In this document: in pieces, positions 51,466 through 60,257 of the stretch
Numbering within the stretch: position 1 is the stretch's first letter
Layout of the letters: each line of letters begins with the position of its first letter
Source of the DNA: Pedobacter jeongneungensis
Lineage (GTDB): Bacteria > Bacteroidota > Bacteroidia > Sphingobacteriales > Sphingobacteriaceae
DNA length: 64,000 nucleotides
Assembly: GCF_000633455.1 (NCBI RefSeq)
Contig: NZ_AYMG01000008.1
Coordinates: 1 to 64,000 of the forward strand
Direction of reading: 5' to 3'
Program-made: the position numbers and the translations under genes
Notes under the pieces: model-generated
The model's database searches: none
What the model was told of the DNA's origin: nothing
What the model saw: the letters and a program-made list of their open reading frames with translations, nothing else

Positions 51466-52122
51466 CTACCACGCTTGATCGCCCACTAAAGGCACAAACC
51501 TAAACGTATCTAACACAATTTTTTCGTAATCCGTTTCGCTCACGCGGATAACAGTAACCATTTTCTGGGTTTTCTCATCCCCCACCGGGATAACCAGTAT
51601 ACCACCTATTTTTAACTGTTTCAATAAAATTTCGGGTACCAAAGGTGCGCCTGCGGTTACAATTATTTTGTCGTATGGAGCATGTTTTGCAATTCCCTTT
51701 GAACCATCGCCACAATAAAAAGTCGGCCTATAACCCATTCCAGGCAAAACCTGAATGGTTCTGTTATAAATATTTTCTTGTCTTTCTATCGTAAAAACCG
51801 TAGCACCAAGTTCCATTAAAATACAGGTTTGATAACCCGAACCGGTTCCTATTTCGAGTACTTTATCTCCTTTTTTAATGTGCAGCAGTTCACTTTGGTA
51901 AGCAACGGTGTAAGGCTGTGATATGGTTTGACCATCACCTATCGGAAAGGCAATATCCTTGTAAGATTGATTCCAGAAAGTTTCGTCAAAAAAGAAATGC
52001 CGAGGAACTTTACCAATGGCTTTTAACACATTTTCATCTTCAATCCCACGAGATCTTAACAGCTCTACCAGGTTTTTTCTCGCACCACGTTCTCGGTAAT
52101 TATCAACAAATTTATACGCCAT
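51466..52122 (-). CDS. pcm: Protein-L-isoaspartate O-methyltransferase
   Basis: The 218-residue SAM-dependent enzyme repairs isoaspartyl residues. It shows the PCMT pattern: VPRHFFFDETFWNQSYKD, GDGQTISQPYTVAYQSELL, motif I VLEIGTGSGYQTCILMELG and YDKIIVTAGAP. The ATG at 52122 gives MAYKFVDNYRERG; a TTG three codons earlier is less likely. A minus-strand TAATTTTG box at 52129-52136 lies only 6 nt before the ATG, another near-leaderless case. Confidence 0.96.
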   Translation of the reverse strand: MAYKFVDNYRERGARKNLVELLRSRGIEDENVLKAIGKVPRHFFFDETFWNQSYKDIAFPIGDGQTISQPYTVAYQSELLHIKKGDKVLEIGTGSGYQTCILMELGATVFTIERQENIYNRTIQVLPGMGYRPTFYCGDGSKGIAKHAPYDKIIVTAGAPLVPEILLKQLKIGGILVIPVGDEKTQKMVTVIRVSETDYEKIVLDTFRFVPLVGDQAW

Positions 52123-52128
52123 GAGCTT

Positions 52129-52136
52129 CAAAATTA
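52129..52136 (-). promoter_or_regulatory. -7 box 6 nt before pcm
   Basis: The minus strand reads TAATTTTG, a TAnnTTTG match, ending 6 nt before the ATG at 52122. Confidence 0.4.
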
Positions 52137-52219
52137 GCGTTTCTTAAACGGTGATACAAGATAAAGAAATCCACATTACCGTAAGTAACACTAAATCAAA
52201 ACTTAAATTAGCAATTAAT

Positions 52220-52350
52220 TTGATCTGTCATTCTGAACGCAGTGAAGAATCCCTTGCCTAAACGCATCAACCCCAAAAACAGTGCTGCGCTTAATTAAAG
52301 TTTGGTACTTATCGCTTGCAGATGCTTCACTAAGTTCAGCATGACAATAC
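52220..52350. repeat. TGTCATTCTGAAC inverted repeat (pcm-priA gap)
   Basis: TGTCATTCTGAAC (52226-52238) with GTTCAGCATGACA (52334-52346), one mismatch, bracket GCAGTGAAGAATC and GATGCTTCACTAA half-sites. It is a GTCAT-class element similar to that at 11036. It sits just downstream of the priA end and could affect its 3' end. Confidence 0.7.
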
Positions 52351-52361
52351 ACTCTCCCCTT

Positions 52362-54842
52362 CTAATACGGATCGACATCTATTTGTGTAAAAACCCCTTT
52401 AAATTCTTTGGTTGCATTAAATTCGGTCAGGGTTTCTCTTAGCGCATCTTTAACTTTTTGAATGGCAGTATGCTTATCGGCTTTGATAATGATCTGTTTG
52501 ATGTAAAGATTCCTCACACGGCTTATCAGTGGCTGCTCGGGTCCTAAAACCCTTTTACCAAATTTTGCTTTAAGGATATTTGCTAATGTAAAAGCAGCAT
52601 GATCCAACACATGAGAATCTTTATGTTTGATGTACAAAAAGATCATCCTTGAAAAAGGTGGATACAGAAATTTCTCACGCTCCGCAATTTCGTCGTTGTA
52701 CATGCCTTCATAATCGTTGTTCACCACTTGCTTGATGATCCGGTTTTCGGCATCGTAAGTCTGGATGCAAACATTCCCCTGATCGGCCCTTCTACCTGCC
52801 CTGCCTGCAACCTGCGCCAATAACTGGAAACTACGCTCGTAGGCACGGAAATCAGGATAGCCCAACAAAGTATCGGCATTTATTACGCCGATAAGATTCA
52901 GGTTATCGAAATCCAACCCTTTGGCCACCATTTGTGTACCGATGAGGATATCTGTTTTCTTTTCCTGAAAATCATTTAAAATCTGCTGCAGACCATTTTT
53001 GGTACGGGTACTGTCCATATCCAGGCGTGCAATGGTCACCTCTGGATAAAGTAATCTGAGTTCCTCTTCAATACGCTCGGTACCAAATCCTTTTTGTTCT
53101 ACGTGTACAGAGCCACAAGCCGGACAGATATTTACACTGCTTTGCTGATAACCGCAATAATGACAATGTAATTTACCACTGCTTTTATGATAGGTTAAAC
53201 TTACATCGCAGTTTACGCATTTTGGTGTATAACCACATGTGGCGCAGATGAGAATGGTGGCATAACCTCTCCTGTTCTGAAACAGCACAATCTGTTCTTT
53301 TTTAGAAAGTGCCAGGTCGATATCTTTGATCAGTACACTCGAAAAATACGAACTCATCGTTTTTTTCTTCGTTTCTTCAGAGATACTTACTACTTGCTGA
53401 TTTGGAAGTTGAACCCCACCAAAACGTTCTTTCATCTCTACAAGCCCATATTTGCCTTGTAAAGCATTATAATAACTTTCTAACGATGGTGTAGCTGAGC
53501 CTAAAACCACTTTAGCCTGGTGCAGGTATCCTAAATAAATAGCAGCATCTCTGGCCTGGTAGCGAGGTGCCGGATCGTATTGTTTATATGATGGTTCATG
53601 CTCTTCATCAACCACGATTAATTTCAAATCCTGAAATGGAAGAAAAACGGCTGAACGCGCGCCAAGGATTACCTTATACGCACCCGTTCTTACCTTGTTC
53701 CATATTTCTACCCTTTCGCTATTGTTAAATTTTGAGTGGTACACTCCAATTGAATTGCCAAAATAACGTTTAATCCGCTCTACTATCTGAGTAGTTAAAG
53801 CAATTTCGGGAAGCAGGAACAATACCTGTCCATCTGTATGCTGGATAATTTTTTCAATCAGTTTAATATAAACCTGTGTTTTACCTGATGCAGTAACCCC
53901 ATGCAGCAAAACCACTTCTTTTTCTTCAAAATACTGATTAATCTGGCTCAAAGCCTTTTGTTGACCTTCATTCAGTTCAAAATTCACACTGAATTCTTCG
54001 TCATGAGCGGCCAAACGACTTACCGGCCTTTTCATCACCACAAAAATATCTTTGTCGGTTAATGCTTTTAATGCAGCTGGCCCACAATTGCTTTCTTCTA
54101 AAAGTTGTTCTTTTGAAATTGGCAAATTAGATTTTTGAAGTTTCAAGTAGCCAAGCAAGGCATCCAATTGCTTAGGGGCCTTATCAAGCACATTAAACAG
54201 TTGCTTTAAATTCTCTTCTTCAGTATAAAAATCGTTCAATATCACGAACGATTTAAGTAATGGTTTATACTTCTGCACTACCTCTTCGGCCACCAGAATC
54301 AACTCTTTATCCAATAAATGGTTAATGATCGGATATACGGTTTTCTGTCCGAGCAGTTTAGAAACATCGTTAACGGTAAGTTTCTGTTGCTGTCTTAACG
54401 CATTAACAATGATTTCTTCCTTATCGGTAAGTTCGGTTGCTTCGTTATAATCCTCACGGAGAATCAGGATGGTTTCGCTTGCCAGCTTCAAACTTGCAGG
54501 GAGTGCCGCCGCCATTACATCCCCTTCATTACACATGTAATAGTTAGTCATCCAGCTCCAGAATTTGAGCTGCATTGGGGTAATTACAGGTTCAGCATCT
54601 ACAACATCAATGATGTATTTTGCTTCGTATACAGTTGGTGGTACAGTGGTAATGCCACTGATCAGTGCTGTATAAATTCTATGTTTTCCAAACTGAACTA
54701 CCACACGTTTACCGATGGCAATCTGGTCGTTTAAATCAAATGGCACACGATAAGTATAGTTTTTCGCCAAAGATAAAGGCAAAATAACTTCAACAAAAAG
54801 TGTTTCTCTTTCTGCAAAAATATCGTTTTCGAAACTGTTCAT
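52362..54842 (-). CDS. priA: Primosomal protein N' (replication restart helicase PriA)
   Basis: The 826-residue 3'-to-5' helicase has an N-terminal DNA-binding domain, a Walker A HGVTASGKTQVYIKLIEK, the DEEH box VVDEEHEPSYKQYD, the zinc-binding cysteines CATCGYTPKCVNC and CHYC...CPACGS, and motif V/VI region LIGTQMVAKGLDF to AQVAGRAGR. It restarts stalled forks. Its ATG overlaps the DUF423 stop by one base (TAATG), so both are co-transcribed. Confidence 0.96.
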   Translation of the reverse strand: MNSFENDIFAERETLFVEVILPLSLAKNYTYRVPFDLNDQIAIGKRVVVQFGKHRIYTALISGITTVPPTVYEAKYIIDVVDAEPVITPMQLKFWSWMTNYYMCNEGDVMAAALPASLKLASETILILREDYNEATELTDKEEIIVNALRQQQKLTVNDVSKLLGQKTVYPIINHLLDKELILVAEEVVQKYKPLLKSFVILNDFYTEEENLKQLFNVLDKAPKQLDALLGYLKLQKSNLPISKEQLLEESNCGPAALKALTDKDIFVVMKRPVSRLAAHDEEFSVNFELNEGQQKALSQINQYFEEKEVVLLHGVTASGKTQVYIKLIEKIIQHTDGQVLFLLPEIALTTQIVERIKRYFGNSIGVYHSKFNNSERVEIWNKVRTGAYKVILGARSAVFLPFQDLKLIVVDEEHEPSYKQYDPAPRYQARDAAIYLGYLHQAKVVLGSATPSLESYYNALQGKYGLVEMKERFGGVQLPNQQVVSISEETKKKTMSSYFSSVLIKDIDLALSKKEQIVLFQNRRGYATILICATCGYTPKCVNCDVSLTYHKSSGKLHCHYCGYQQSSVNICPACGSVHVEQKGFGTERIEEELRLLYPEVTIARLDMDSTRTKNGLQQILNDFQEKKTDILIGTQMVAKGLDFDNLNLIGVINADTLLGYPDFRAYERSFQLLAQVAGRAGRRADQGNVCIQTYDAENRIIKQVVNNDYEGMYNDEIAEREKFLYPPFSRMIFLYIKHKDSHVLDHAAFTLANILKAKFGKRVLGPEQPLISRVRNLYIKQIIIKADKHTAIQKVKDALRETLTEFNATKEFKGVFTQIDVDPY

Positions 54843-55228
54843 TATTTATCTTTAAATGCTGCAAAAAAGAGCATTATCCATCCCAACACTAACAAAAGTC
54901 CGCCAATAGGTGTTAACGGACCAATAAATTCCGTAAAACCCAAATGCGATATACTCCGCGTAGCCAACAAATATAACGAACCCGAAAAGAGAATAATACC
55001 AAATGTGAAGCAGAAATAGGCGATATTAATCAGCTTGTTCCGATAGCGGGCAAAGGTTGATAGGTATAATAATGCAAAGGTATGATAGAACTGATAATCA
55101 ACGCCTTTTTGCCAGATTTCTAATGAAGGTGCATCAATTAAAGCTTTTAAGCCGTGGGCACCAAAAGCACCCAGTAAAACTGCAATAGCACCAAAAAAAG
55201 AAGCTGTAAGGATTATTCGTTTATTCAT
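54842..55228 (-). CDS. DUF423 membrane protein
   Basis: The 128-residue integral membrane protein has four hydrophobic helices and the family pattern AIAVLLGAFGAHGLK near its N-terminus, QKGVDYQFYHTFALL and SLYLLATRSISHLGF. It belongs to the widespread YwdK/DUF423 family of unknown function. It precedes priA with a 1-bp overlap. Divergent from the 55.3-kb gene. Confidence 0.92.
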   Translation of the reverse strand: MNKRIILTASFFGAIAVLLGAFGAHGLKALIDAPSLEIWQKGVDYQFYHTFALLYLSTFARYRNKLINIAYFCFTFGIILFSGSLYLLATRSISHLGFTEFIGPLTPIGGLLLVLGWIMLFFAAFKDK

Positions 55229-55299
55229 AATGATCTGCTAGTAGCAATCGCTAAATTAATAAATTGACAAAGAACTTCTCACTAATCAATGTAATAAAT

Positions 55300-55307
55300 T
55301 AAATTTG
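55300..55307 (+). promoter_or_regulatory. -7 box of the 55.3 kb two-gene unit
   Basis: TAAATTTG matches TAnnTTTG and ends 11 nt before the ATG at 55319, predicting a leader of about 8 nt. Confidence 0.5.
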
Positions 55308-55318
55308 TTGCACAGCAG

Positions 55319-56887
55319 ATGAAAAAAATCGTAATTCTAACAAGTGCATTATTTTTAGGTGTAGCCTTTATGGCTTACCTCTATTTTTCGAAATTGGGTA
55401 CGGATAATGATGCGAAAGACCTGGCGCTGCAATCTGCAACCAATAATGCCGCCCTTGTGTTTTCTTTTCAGAACGACAAAGGCTTTTATGATATTCTGGA
55501 AGGCCAGCAGCTTATTCAACAGGTTTTGGGCAAAGATAAAATGAACCTGTTAAGACAATTAAAATCGGGCATTATCGATGATAATATGCTGAATAAGTAC
55601 CTCAAAGATCAACAGGTGTATATTAGCGTACTCCCCGACTCGAATAAAACTTTAAATTTCCTGATCACCTTACAGATCCAGCCGGATAACGACATTAAAA
55701 AATTTTACGGGGCTTTAAAAACCAAAAAATCAATCAGCGAAAATTCTAAAGAACTATATACCGTTAAATTGAATGACAGCCTATCGGTTTATCTGGGTGT
55801 TCATGGTCAGGTATTAACCGTTTCTACCTCATTAAAACTCATCAACGATGCCAATGTACGTTTAACCGAAAATCCTTTTACAGAATATATAAAAGAGAAT
55901 AACCGCCAGATCAAAAATGTACTGGCGCATGTGTATATCAACTTTAACCAGGCTCCTTTATTGTTAAAGAATATCATTGCCGGAAATATTAATGGAGAAA
56001 TTGCTGTTTTTAATAAACAGAACAGTTTTGCGGTACTCAATTACAATTTTAGTAAAGAAAAAATCCTTTTCAGTGGAAATTCGGAGTTAAAAGATCAGCA
56101 AAACTACCTTAAACTGTTCGAAAGCACAGCTCCGCAAAACACTTCGATACAGAATATCTTACCTGATAATACTGCAAATTATGCCCTTTATGCTTATGAT
56201 GATTACGGAAAATGGTTAAAAAAGCTAAATAACTGGCAAGAACAGACGAAAGTAACCGATAAAACAAATGGAGTAATTAAAAAGATAAAGGATGAATACC
56301 GAATAGATATGAATGCGATATTCCCGGTGTATACTAAGAACCAGTTTATACTTTTCCAGTTAAGTACCACCGAAAAACTTGGGGCAATTTCTTTATCCAA
56401 TGGCGAGAAGGTAAAACAACTGTTGCTTGATGTGAGTGCTGATTATAATGATGACATAAAACTTTTTAAATCATCAGATATTTTATACAGTTATTTCGGA
56501 GAACCCTTTAAAAAATTCGGCCGGCCCTATTATACCATTGTGGATAATAATTTAATTGTAGCTAATAATGCAAGTACCGTACAATCGTTTTTAAATGACT
56601 ACAAAAAGAACAGGCTTTTGATCCAAACTCCCCAATATCTGGATGCAGTTAACCAGATTTCGACCACTTCGAATGTGAGTTATTACATCAATACCAAAAA
56701 CTCGGCAGATATTTTCAGGAGCAATATCCAATTGGGTTTTTACAAACATTTAAGGGCCGATAGCGGTTTAAAAAGTTTCGATACTTTTTATTACCAGATG
56801 AGTGCAGACCGGAACAAATTCATTACTAACTTGCTTTTAAACAAATATTTAAAACCAGAAATACCAGATTCGTTAAGTAACCGTTAA
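55319..56887 (+). CDS. Exported or membrane-anchored protein resembling DUF3352
   Basis: The 522-residue protein starts with a membrane/signal helix (KIVILTSALFLGVAFMAYLY) and is otherwise a mixed alpha/beta extracytoplasmic protein. The motif-like region DNTANYALYAYDDYGKWLKK and the late VNNLIVANNASTVQSFLND resemble DUF3352-type proteins whose role is unknown. It is 30 bp upstream of a DUF5723-like gene and both probably form an envelope operon. Family assignment is tentative. Confidence 0.8.
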   Translation: MKKIVILTSALFLGVAFMAYLYFSKLGTDNDAKDLALQSATNNAALVFSFQNDKGFYDILEGQQLIQQVLGKDKMNLLRQLKSGIIDDNMLNKYLKDQQVYISVLPDSNKTLNFLITLQIQPDNDIKKFYGALKTKKSISENSKELYTVKLNDSLSVYLGVHGQVLTVSTSLKLINDANVRLTENPFTEYIKENNRQIKNVLAHVYINFNQAPLLLKNIIAGNINGEIAVFNKQNSFAVLNYNFSKEKILFSGNSELKDQQNYLKLFESTAPQNTSIQNILPDNTANYALYAYDDYGKWLKKLNNWQEQTKVTDKTNGVIKKIKDEYRIDMNAIFPVYTKNQFILFQLSTTEKLGAISLSNGEKVKQLLLDVSADYNDDIKLFKSSDILYSYFGEPFKKFGRPYYTIVDNNLIVANNASTVQSFLNDYKKNRLLIQTPQYLDAVNQISTTSNVSYYINTKNSADIFRSNIQLGFYKHLRADSGLKSFDTFYYQMSADRNKFITNLLLNKYLKPEIPDSLSNR

Positions 56888-56917
56888 TAAGAAATCATCC
56901 CAGACAAAACTATTTAC

Positions 56918-58330
56918 ATGAAGAAACTTTTACTTGCGTTACTGGCATTGACCAGCTTCGGGGTTGCAAATGCACAACAATATGCACTATTCGGCACGAA
57001 AACCATGTTTGATGCTTTCGAAAACCCTTCTCAAAAATCTTTCACACTCGATTCGTCGCGAAAATTTTCTTCGAATTTCTTCCTGCCATATTTTGGCGTA
57101 AATGCCATCAATAAGGGCAGTTCTAAATATATTGTACGAAGATTAACGCAAGAGGGCCAATACAACACCACCGGTTTACCTATTGGAACTGGAGAAATTA
57201 ACCATTTCTTCGAGAACAGTAATATTTATGTGGCTACTTTCCGTCTTTTCAAATCATATAAATATCAAAAAGAAATGGGCTTTTCATGGCAGATCAGATC
57301 GGATGCCAATGTAGACTATACCAACGAAACTTTGGCTATTTTTGATTCTTTTGAACGTTTCACACCAAATAAGCAATATACAGGTATATTCGATACCAAA
57401 GGATATGAACAAAGCTATCACCAGTTCAGCTTTACCTACCGTGAGAACTGGAACAAAAGACTTGCTTTTGGTTTAAAAGCCAGTTTATTAAGCGGAATTT
57501 TATATAACAAACTCGACATTTCCAATTCCTATCTCTATATCGATCCGGAAGCATCATCCATGCTGATTGGTTTGGATGGAACTTATTCGGCGAACTTCTC
57601 TGATTTTAATGAGGTAGATAAGAAAACCTTTTTCCCTAATTTCAAAAACCCGGGTTTATCATTCGGTTTTGGAACAAATTATACCACGAAAAAAGGTTTG
57701 TTTTTAATGGCTAATGTTAAAGATTTAGGTTTTATCTGGTGGCGCAGCAATACCCAGCGTACTACGATAAATCGATCGAAACTGATTGAAAACCTGGAAA
57801 ATAATCAATCGAATACCAATCAGGAAATAAAGGATATCTTTTTACTGGCAGAGCAACCTAAGAAGTTTTTGGCCCCTACCAACGCTAAACTGGATGTTTA
57901 TATGTCTAAACGTTATGGTTTTTACAAACCCGCATTGGCCGCTTCTAAAAACCTGTTTTACAAAGGTGGTGATGTTGCTTTTGTAAATACTTTCATTGCC
58001 AACAATTTTTCAGGAAGCGTAACACCTTTGTATAATTTAAACGGTGTGTTTATGGTTGGCCTGCAAGGCAAATACCAAACCCCTAATTTCGAACTGTTTT
58101 TAGGTACCGATAATTTAGTTGCAACCAGTTTCCAAACCCTCGGAACACTTAAAAATGATGCTACTGTAGGTAGCGGACCTAATGGCGCCTCTTTTTATAT
58201 GGGTGTAGGCATTAAATTTGGCAATGTGGTTAACCATCCACAATTTGCTGATGTGATACCGGGAATTAATGACAAAAGTGACGGTGGTAGCTTCTTTAAA
58301 AGCCTGTTTTCGATTTTTAAGAGAAAATAA
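56918..58330 (+). CDS. DUF5723-type outer-membrane protein
   Basis: The 470-residue protein has a signal peptide ending near VANAQ and then long amphipathic beta segments (VATFRLFKSYKYQKEMGFSW, LSFGFGTNYTTKKGLFLMAN) suggesting an outer-membrane barrel, ending SLFSIFKRK. It matches the DUF5723 type of Bacteroidota proteins, function unknown. Co-transcribed with the upstream exported protein; it converges tail-to-tail with tsaB with 2 bp between. Confidence 0.82.
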   Translation: MKKLLLALLALTSFGVANAQQYALFGTKTMFDAFENPSQKSFTLDSSRKFSSNFFLPYFGVNAINKGSSKYIVRRLTQEGQYNTTGLPIGTGEINHFFENSNIYVATFRLFKSYKYQKEMGFSWQIRSDANVDYTNETLAIFDSFERFTPNKQYTGIFDTKGYEQSYHQFSFTYRENWNKRLAFGLKASLLSGILYNKLDISNSYLYIDPEASSMLIGLDGTYSANFSDFNEVDKKTFFPNFKNPGLSFGFGTNYTTKKGLFLMANVKDLGFIWWRSNTQRTTINRSKLIENLENNQSNTNQEIKDIFLLAEQPKKFLAPTNAKLDVYMSKRYGFYKPALAASKNLFYKGGDVAFVNTFIANNFSGSVTPLYNLNGVFMVGLQGKYQTPNFELFLGTDNLVATSFQTLGTLKNDATVGSGPNGASFYMGVGIKFGNVVNHPQFADVIPGINDKSDGGSFFKSLFSIFKRK

Positions 58331-58332
58331 GC

Positions 58333-59028
58333 TTAACCCTGCGCCTGTTGCTTTTTAGATTGGGTAACCACAAAATCTTTCAGGTAAAAAGGCTCAAAAT
58401 AAGCTACATCTTCAAAATTACCTTTATCGAAGGCTTGACTGGCTAATTTCGACATGTATGAGGCAGAATTAAAATTAGCGGCATCGAACCTTGCATTTGG
58501 ATGAGTTAAAACTTCAGCGCATTTGGCAGCTCCGTCGCCCAAAAAGGTAATGGTTTGTTGCGAAAGGAAGTCGTTAAAACTCATTTCGTCGATAATTTTA
58601 GCTTCAGTTGGCAATAATATATTTAATAAAGGATCAAAAACTGTAGTGTAAACCTCCATCCTTCGGGCATCTATCATCGGACAGATGAAACCTGAATAAT
58701 CAGGATTTTCAGACAAGAAGCCCGCAGCCATCATTTCTAAAGTTTCAATGGCGATCAAAGGTTTATCTAAGGCATAACAAAGTCCTTTGGCGGTAGAAAC
58801 ACCGATCCGCAGACCCGTGTAAGATCCCGGGCCTTTACTTACGGCGATGGCATCCAATTCTGAATAATTTAATCCAACAGTTTTAATTACCTCATCTATA
58901 AACAGCGTTAAATTTGCCGCATGCAGGTTTTGACCTTGCTCTTCTTTAAATGAAATTGTTTCGCCGTTAACAGATAATGCCACAGAACAAAATGCTGTAG
59001 CCGTTTCTATTTGAAGTATTTTAGCCAT
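58333..59028 (-). CDS. tsaB: tRNA threonylcarbamoyladenosine biosynthesis protein TsaB
   Basis: The 231-residue ASKHA-fold protein starts LQIETATAFCSVALSVNGE and has VSKGPGSYTGLRIGVSTAKG, the TsaB signature, with the noncatalytic role of partnering TsaD in making t6A at tRNA position 37. A minus-strand TATCTTTG box at 59033-59040 leaves only 4 nt before the ATG. Confidence 0.94.
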   Translation of the reverse strand: MAKILQIETATAFCSVALSVNGETISFKEEQGQNLHAANLTLFIDEVIKTVGLNYSELDAIAVSKGPGSYTGLRIGVSTAKGLCYALDKPLIAIETLEMMAAGFLSENPDYSGFICPMIDARRMEVYTTVFDPLLNILLPTEAKIIDEMSFNDFLSQQTITFLGDGAAKCAEVLTHPNARFDAANFNSASYMSKLASQAFDKGNFEDVAYFEPFYLKDFVVTQSKKQQAQG

Positions 59029-59032
59029 AGGG

Positions 59033-59040
59033 CAAAGATA
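59033..59040 (-). promoter_or_regulatory. -7 box of tsaB 4 nt before the ATG
   Basis: The minus strand reads TATCTTTG followed by CCCT and the ATG at 59028, the same arrangement as mqnC. A leaderless mRNA is predicted. Confidence 0.55.
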
Positions 59041-59045
59041 TAGTT

Positions 59046-59083
59046 TTTAGTCTGAAGTCGGCAGTCCGAAGTCTGGAGTCCAT
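59046..59083. repeat. AGTCTGAAGTCGG word array upstream of tsaB
   Basis: Reiterated AGTC words (TAGTCTGAAGTCGGCAGTC, CGAAGTCTGGAGTCC) match the GACT vocabulary before mqnC on the opposite strand. In both places the array abuts the -33 side of a leaderless promoter. Confidence 0.6.
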
Positions 59084-59169
59084 TAAGGAATTTAAATAAT
59101 TAACAACAAATATTTCGTTAGTGATTTGCTTTACCAATGAACTAATGACCTGTGAACCAATAAGCCTCG

Positions 59170-59400
59170 CTATGGAACCGGATCATGCCCGTGTTTACCC
59201 CAGGGATGACAACGGCCAATGCGTTTTAACGCCAGCCAGCCACCTTTAAACGGACCGTGTTTTTTAATCGCTTCTATGCCGTATTGAGAGCAGGTTGGTG
59301 TAAAACGGCAATTTGCGCCAAGCATAGGTGAAATGGCGTACTGATAAATTTTGATCAAACCTAAAAAGAACCAGCCGAAAATTTTATTGATGAATTTCAT
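59170..59400 (-). CDS. yidD: Membrane protein insertion efficiency factor YidD
   Basis: The 76-residue protein has the YidD pattern: an N-terminal amphipathic region, [33 protein letters not shown] and [14 protein letters not shown]. It assists YidC membrane insertion. It overlaps rnpA by 17 bp, the conserved rpmH-rnpA-yidD order. YidC itself is not in the window. Confidence 0.96.
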   Translation of the reverse strand: MKFINKIFGWFFLGLIKIYQYAISPMLGANCRFTPTCSQYGIEAIKKHGPFKGGWLALKRIGRCHPWGKHGHDPVP

Positions 59401-59782
59401 TGGGCTGGATTAAATTATGGAAACGCTTGAAGGTAGCGATCAGTTTTTTCTCGATAAAGGCAAATTCATATTTATCCTTACCAACAAACTGGATGGAAAA
59501 CAAAAGCAATCCTCTATCGGTAGGTAGTGGAAGGTATAATTTATCTTGTTTATTTAAGCGATAAGCTTCGCGGATGCGGCGTTTGAGCAAATTACGGTCA
59601 ACTGCCCGTTTATATCTCTTTTTAGGAACATTGATGACCACCTGGGCCTGCACATCAGCCGGTTGATCGACAAAAAGATAGGAAACCCTAAAAGGGTATA
59701 ATAAAAAAGAAGAACCGTTTTTAAACAACAGGTCTAAATGTTTCCTGCTGCATAACCGTTCTTCTTTCCTGAATGTGTACAT
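59384..59782 (-). CDS. rnpA: Ribonuclease P protein component
   Basis: The 132-residue protein begins [19 protein letters not shown] and has the RNA-contact motif [19 protein letters not shown]. It binds the RNase P RNA for tRNA 5' processing. The start fits 12-15 residues before the RKEER motif. It is 67 bp after rpmH and overlaps yidD. Confidence 0.96.
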   Translation of the reverse strand: MYTFRKEERLCSRKHLDLLFKNGSSFLLYPFRVSYLFVDQPADVQAQVVINVPKKRYKRAVDRNLLKRRIREAYRLNKQDKLYLPLPTDRGLLLFSIQFVGKDKYEFAFIEKKLIATFKRFHNLIQPNEIHQ

Positions 59783-59849
59783 ATATTTTTGATTGATAAC
59801 TGCAGATTTTGATCTGCCAATTCCGGGTTAATGGAAAAGCAATCAAAAA

Positions 59850-60008
59850 TTATGCTTTATGCTTGCGTTCGTCAGAAACTGTTAATCTTTTTCTTCCTTT
59901 AGCACGACGTGATGCTAATACTCGTCTGCCGTTAGCTGTTGCCATTCTTTCGCGGAAGCCGTGTTTGTTTCTTCTCTTTCTTTGCGAAGGTTGGTATGTT
60001 CTTTTCAT
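59850..60008 (-). CDS. rpmH: Ribosomal protein L34
   Basis: Reading the minus strand from the ATG at 60008 gives 52 residues beginning [20 protein letters not shown] and ending SDERKHKA before TAA at 59850-59852. This is a full-length L34 with the conserved arginine-rich region [18 protein letters not shown]. It heads the rpmH-rnpA-yidD unit. A minus-strand TATATTTG box at 60043-60050 gives a leader of about 30 nt. Confidence 0.97.
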   Translation of the reverse strand: MKRTYQPSQRKRRNKHGFRERMATANGRRVLASRRAKGRKRLTVSDERKHKA

Positions 60009-60042
60009 GACTGTATATTATCTATTGTAAAATTAAGAGGTG

Positions 60043-60050
60043 CAAATATA
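60043..60050 (-). promoter_or_regulatory. -7 box of the rpmH-rnpA-yidD unit
   Basis: The minus strand reads TATATTTG, a TAnnTTTG match 34 nt before the rpmH ATG, the same spacing as at trxB. Confidence 0.55.
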
Positions 60051-60164
60051 AAGCGATTTCTCTACAAATGCAAGAGTGATTAATTATTATTTTTTCTATT
60101 TAATGCAAATGTAAAAAATCTTTTGAAAAATAAGGCCAATGGTTCGTTTATAAATGATTGTTTT

Positions 60165-60242
60165 TAACGAAACGTTCTTACGGAACGAAAATATGCCTAT
60201 TGCATTTTTTCTACCTATGATTCGTTCCAATGGAACGAAATA
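60165..60242. repeat. CGTTCC...GGAACG twin palindrome element
   Basis: Two palindromes, CGTTC/GAACG (60173-60177/60183-60187) and TTCGTTCC/GGAACGAA (60221-60228/60232-60239), flank a 33-nt spacer with ATATGCCTATTGC and TCTACCTATG. I recall this general type of element as repeated in Bacteroidota. It lies at the end of the LytTR gene. Confidence 0.6.
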
Positions 60243-60257
60243 AGCAATTCTTCTTTT

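Noticed and set aside
59850..60050. Chromosomal origin beside rpmH-rnpA
   Set aside because: rpmH lies next to dnaA in many bacteria, but no dnaA gene or cluster of DnaA boxes is visible here.
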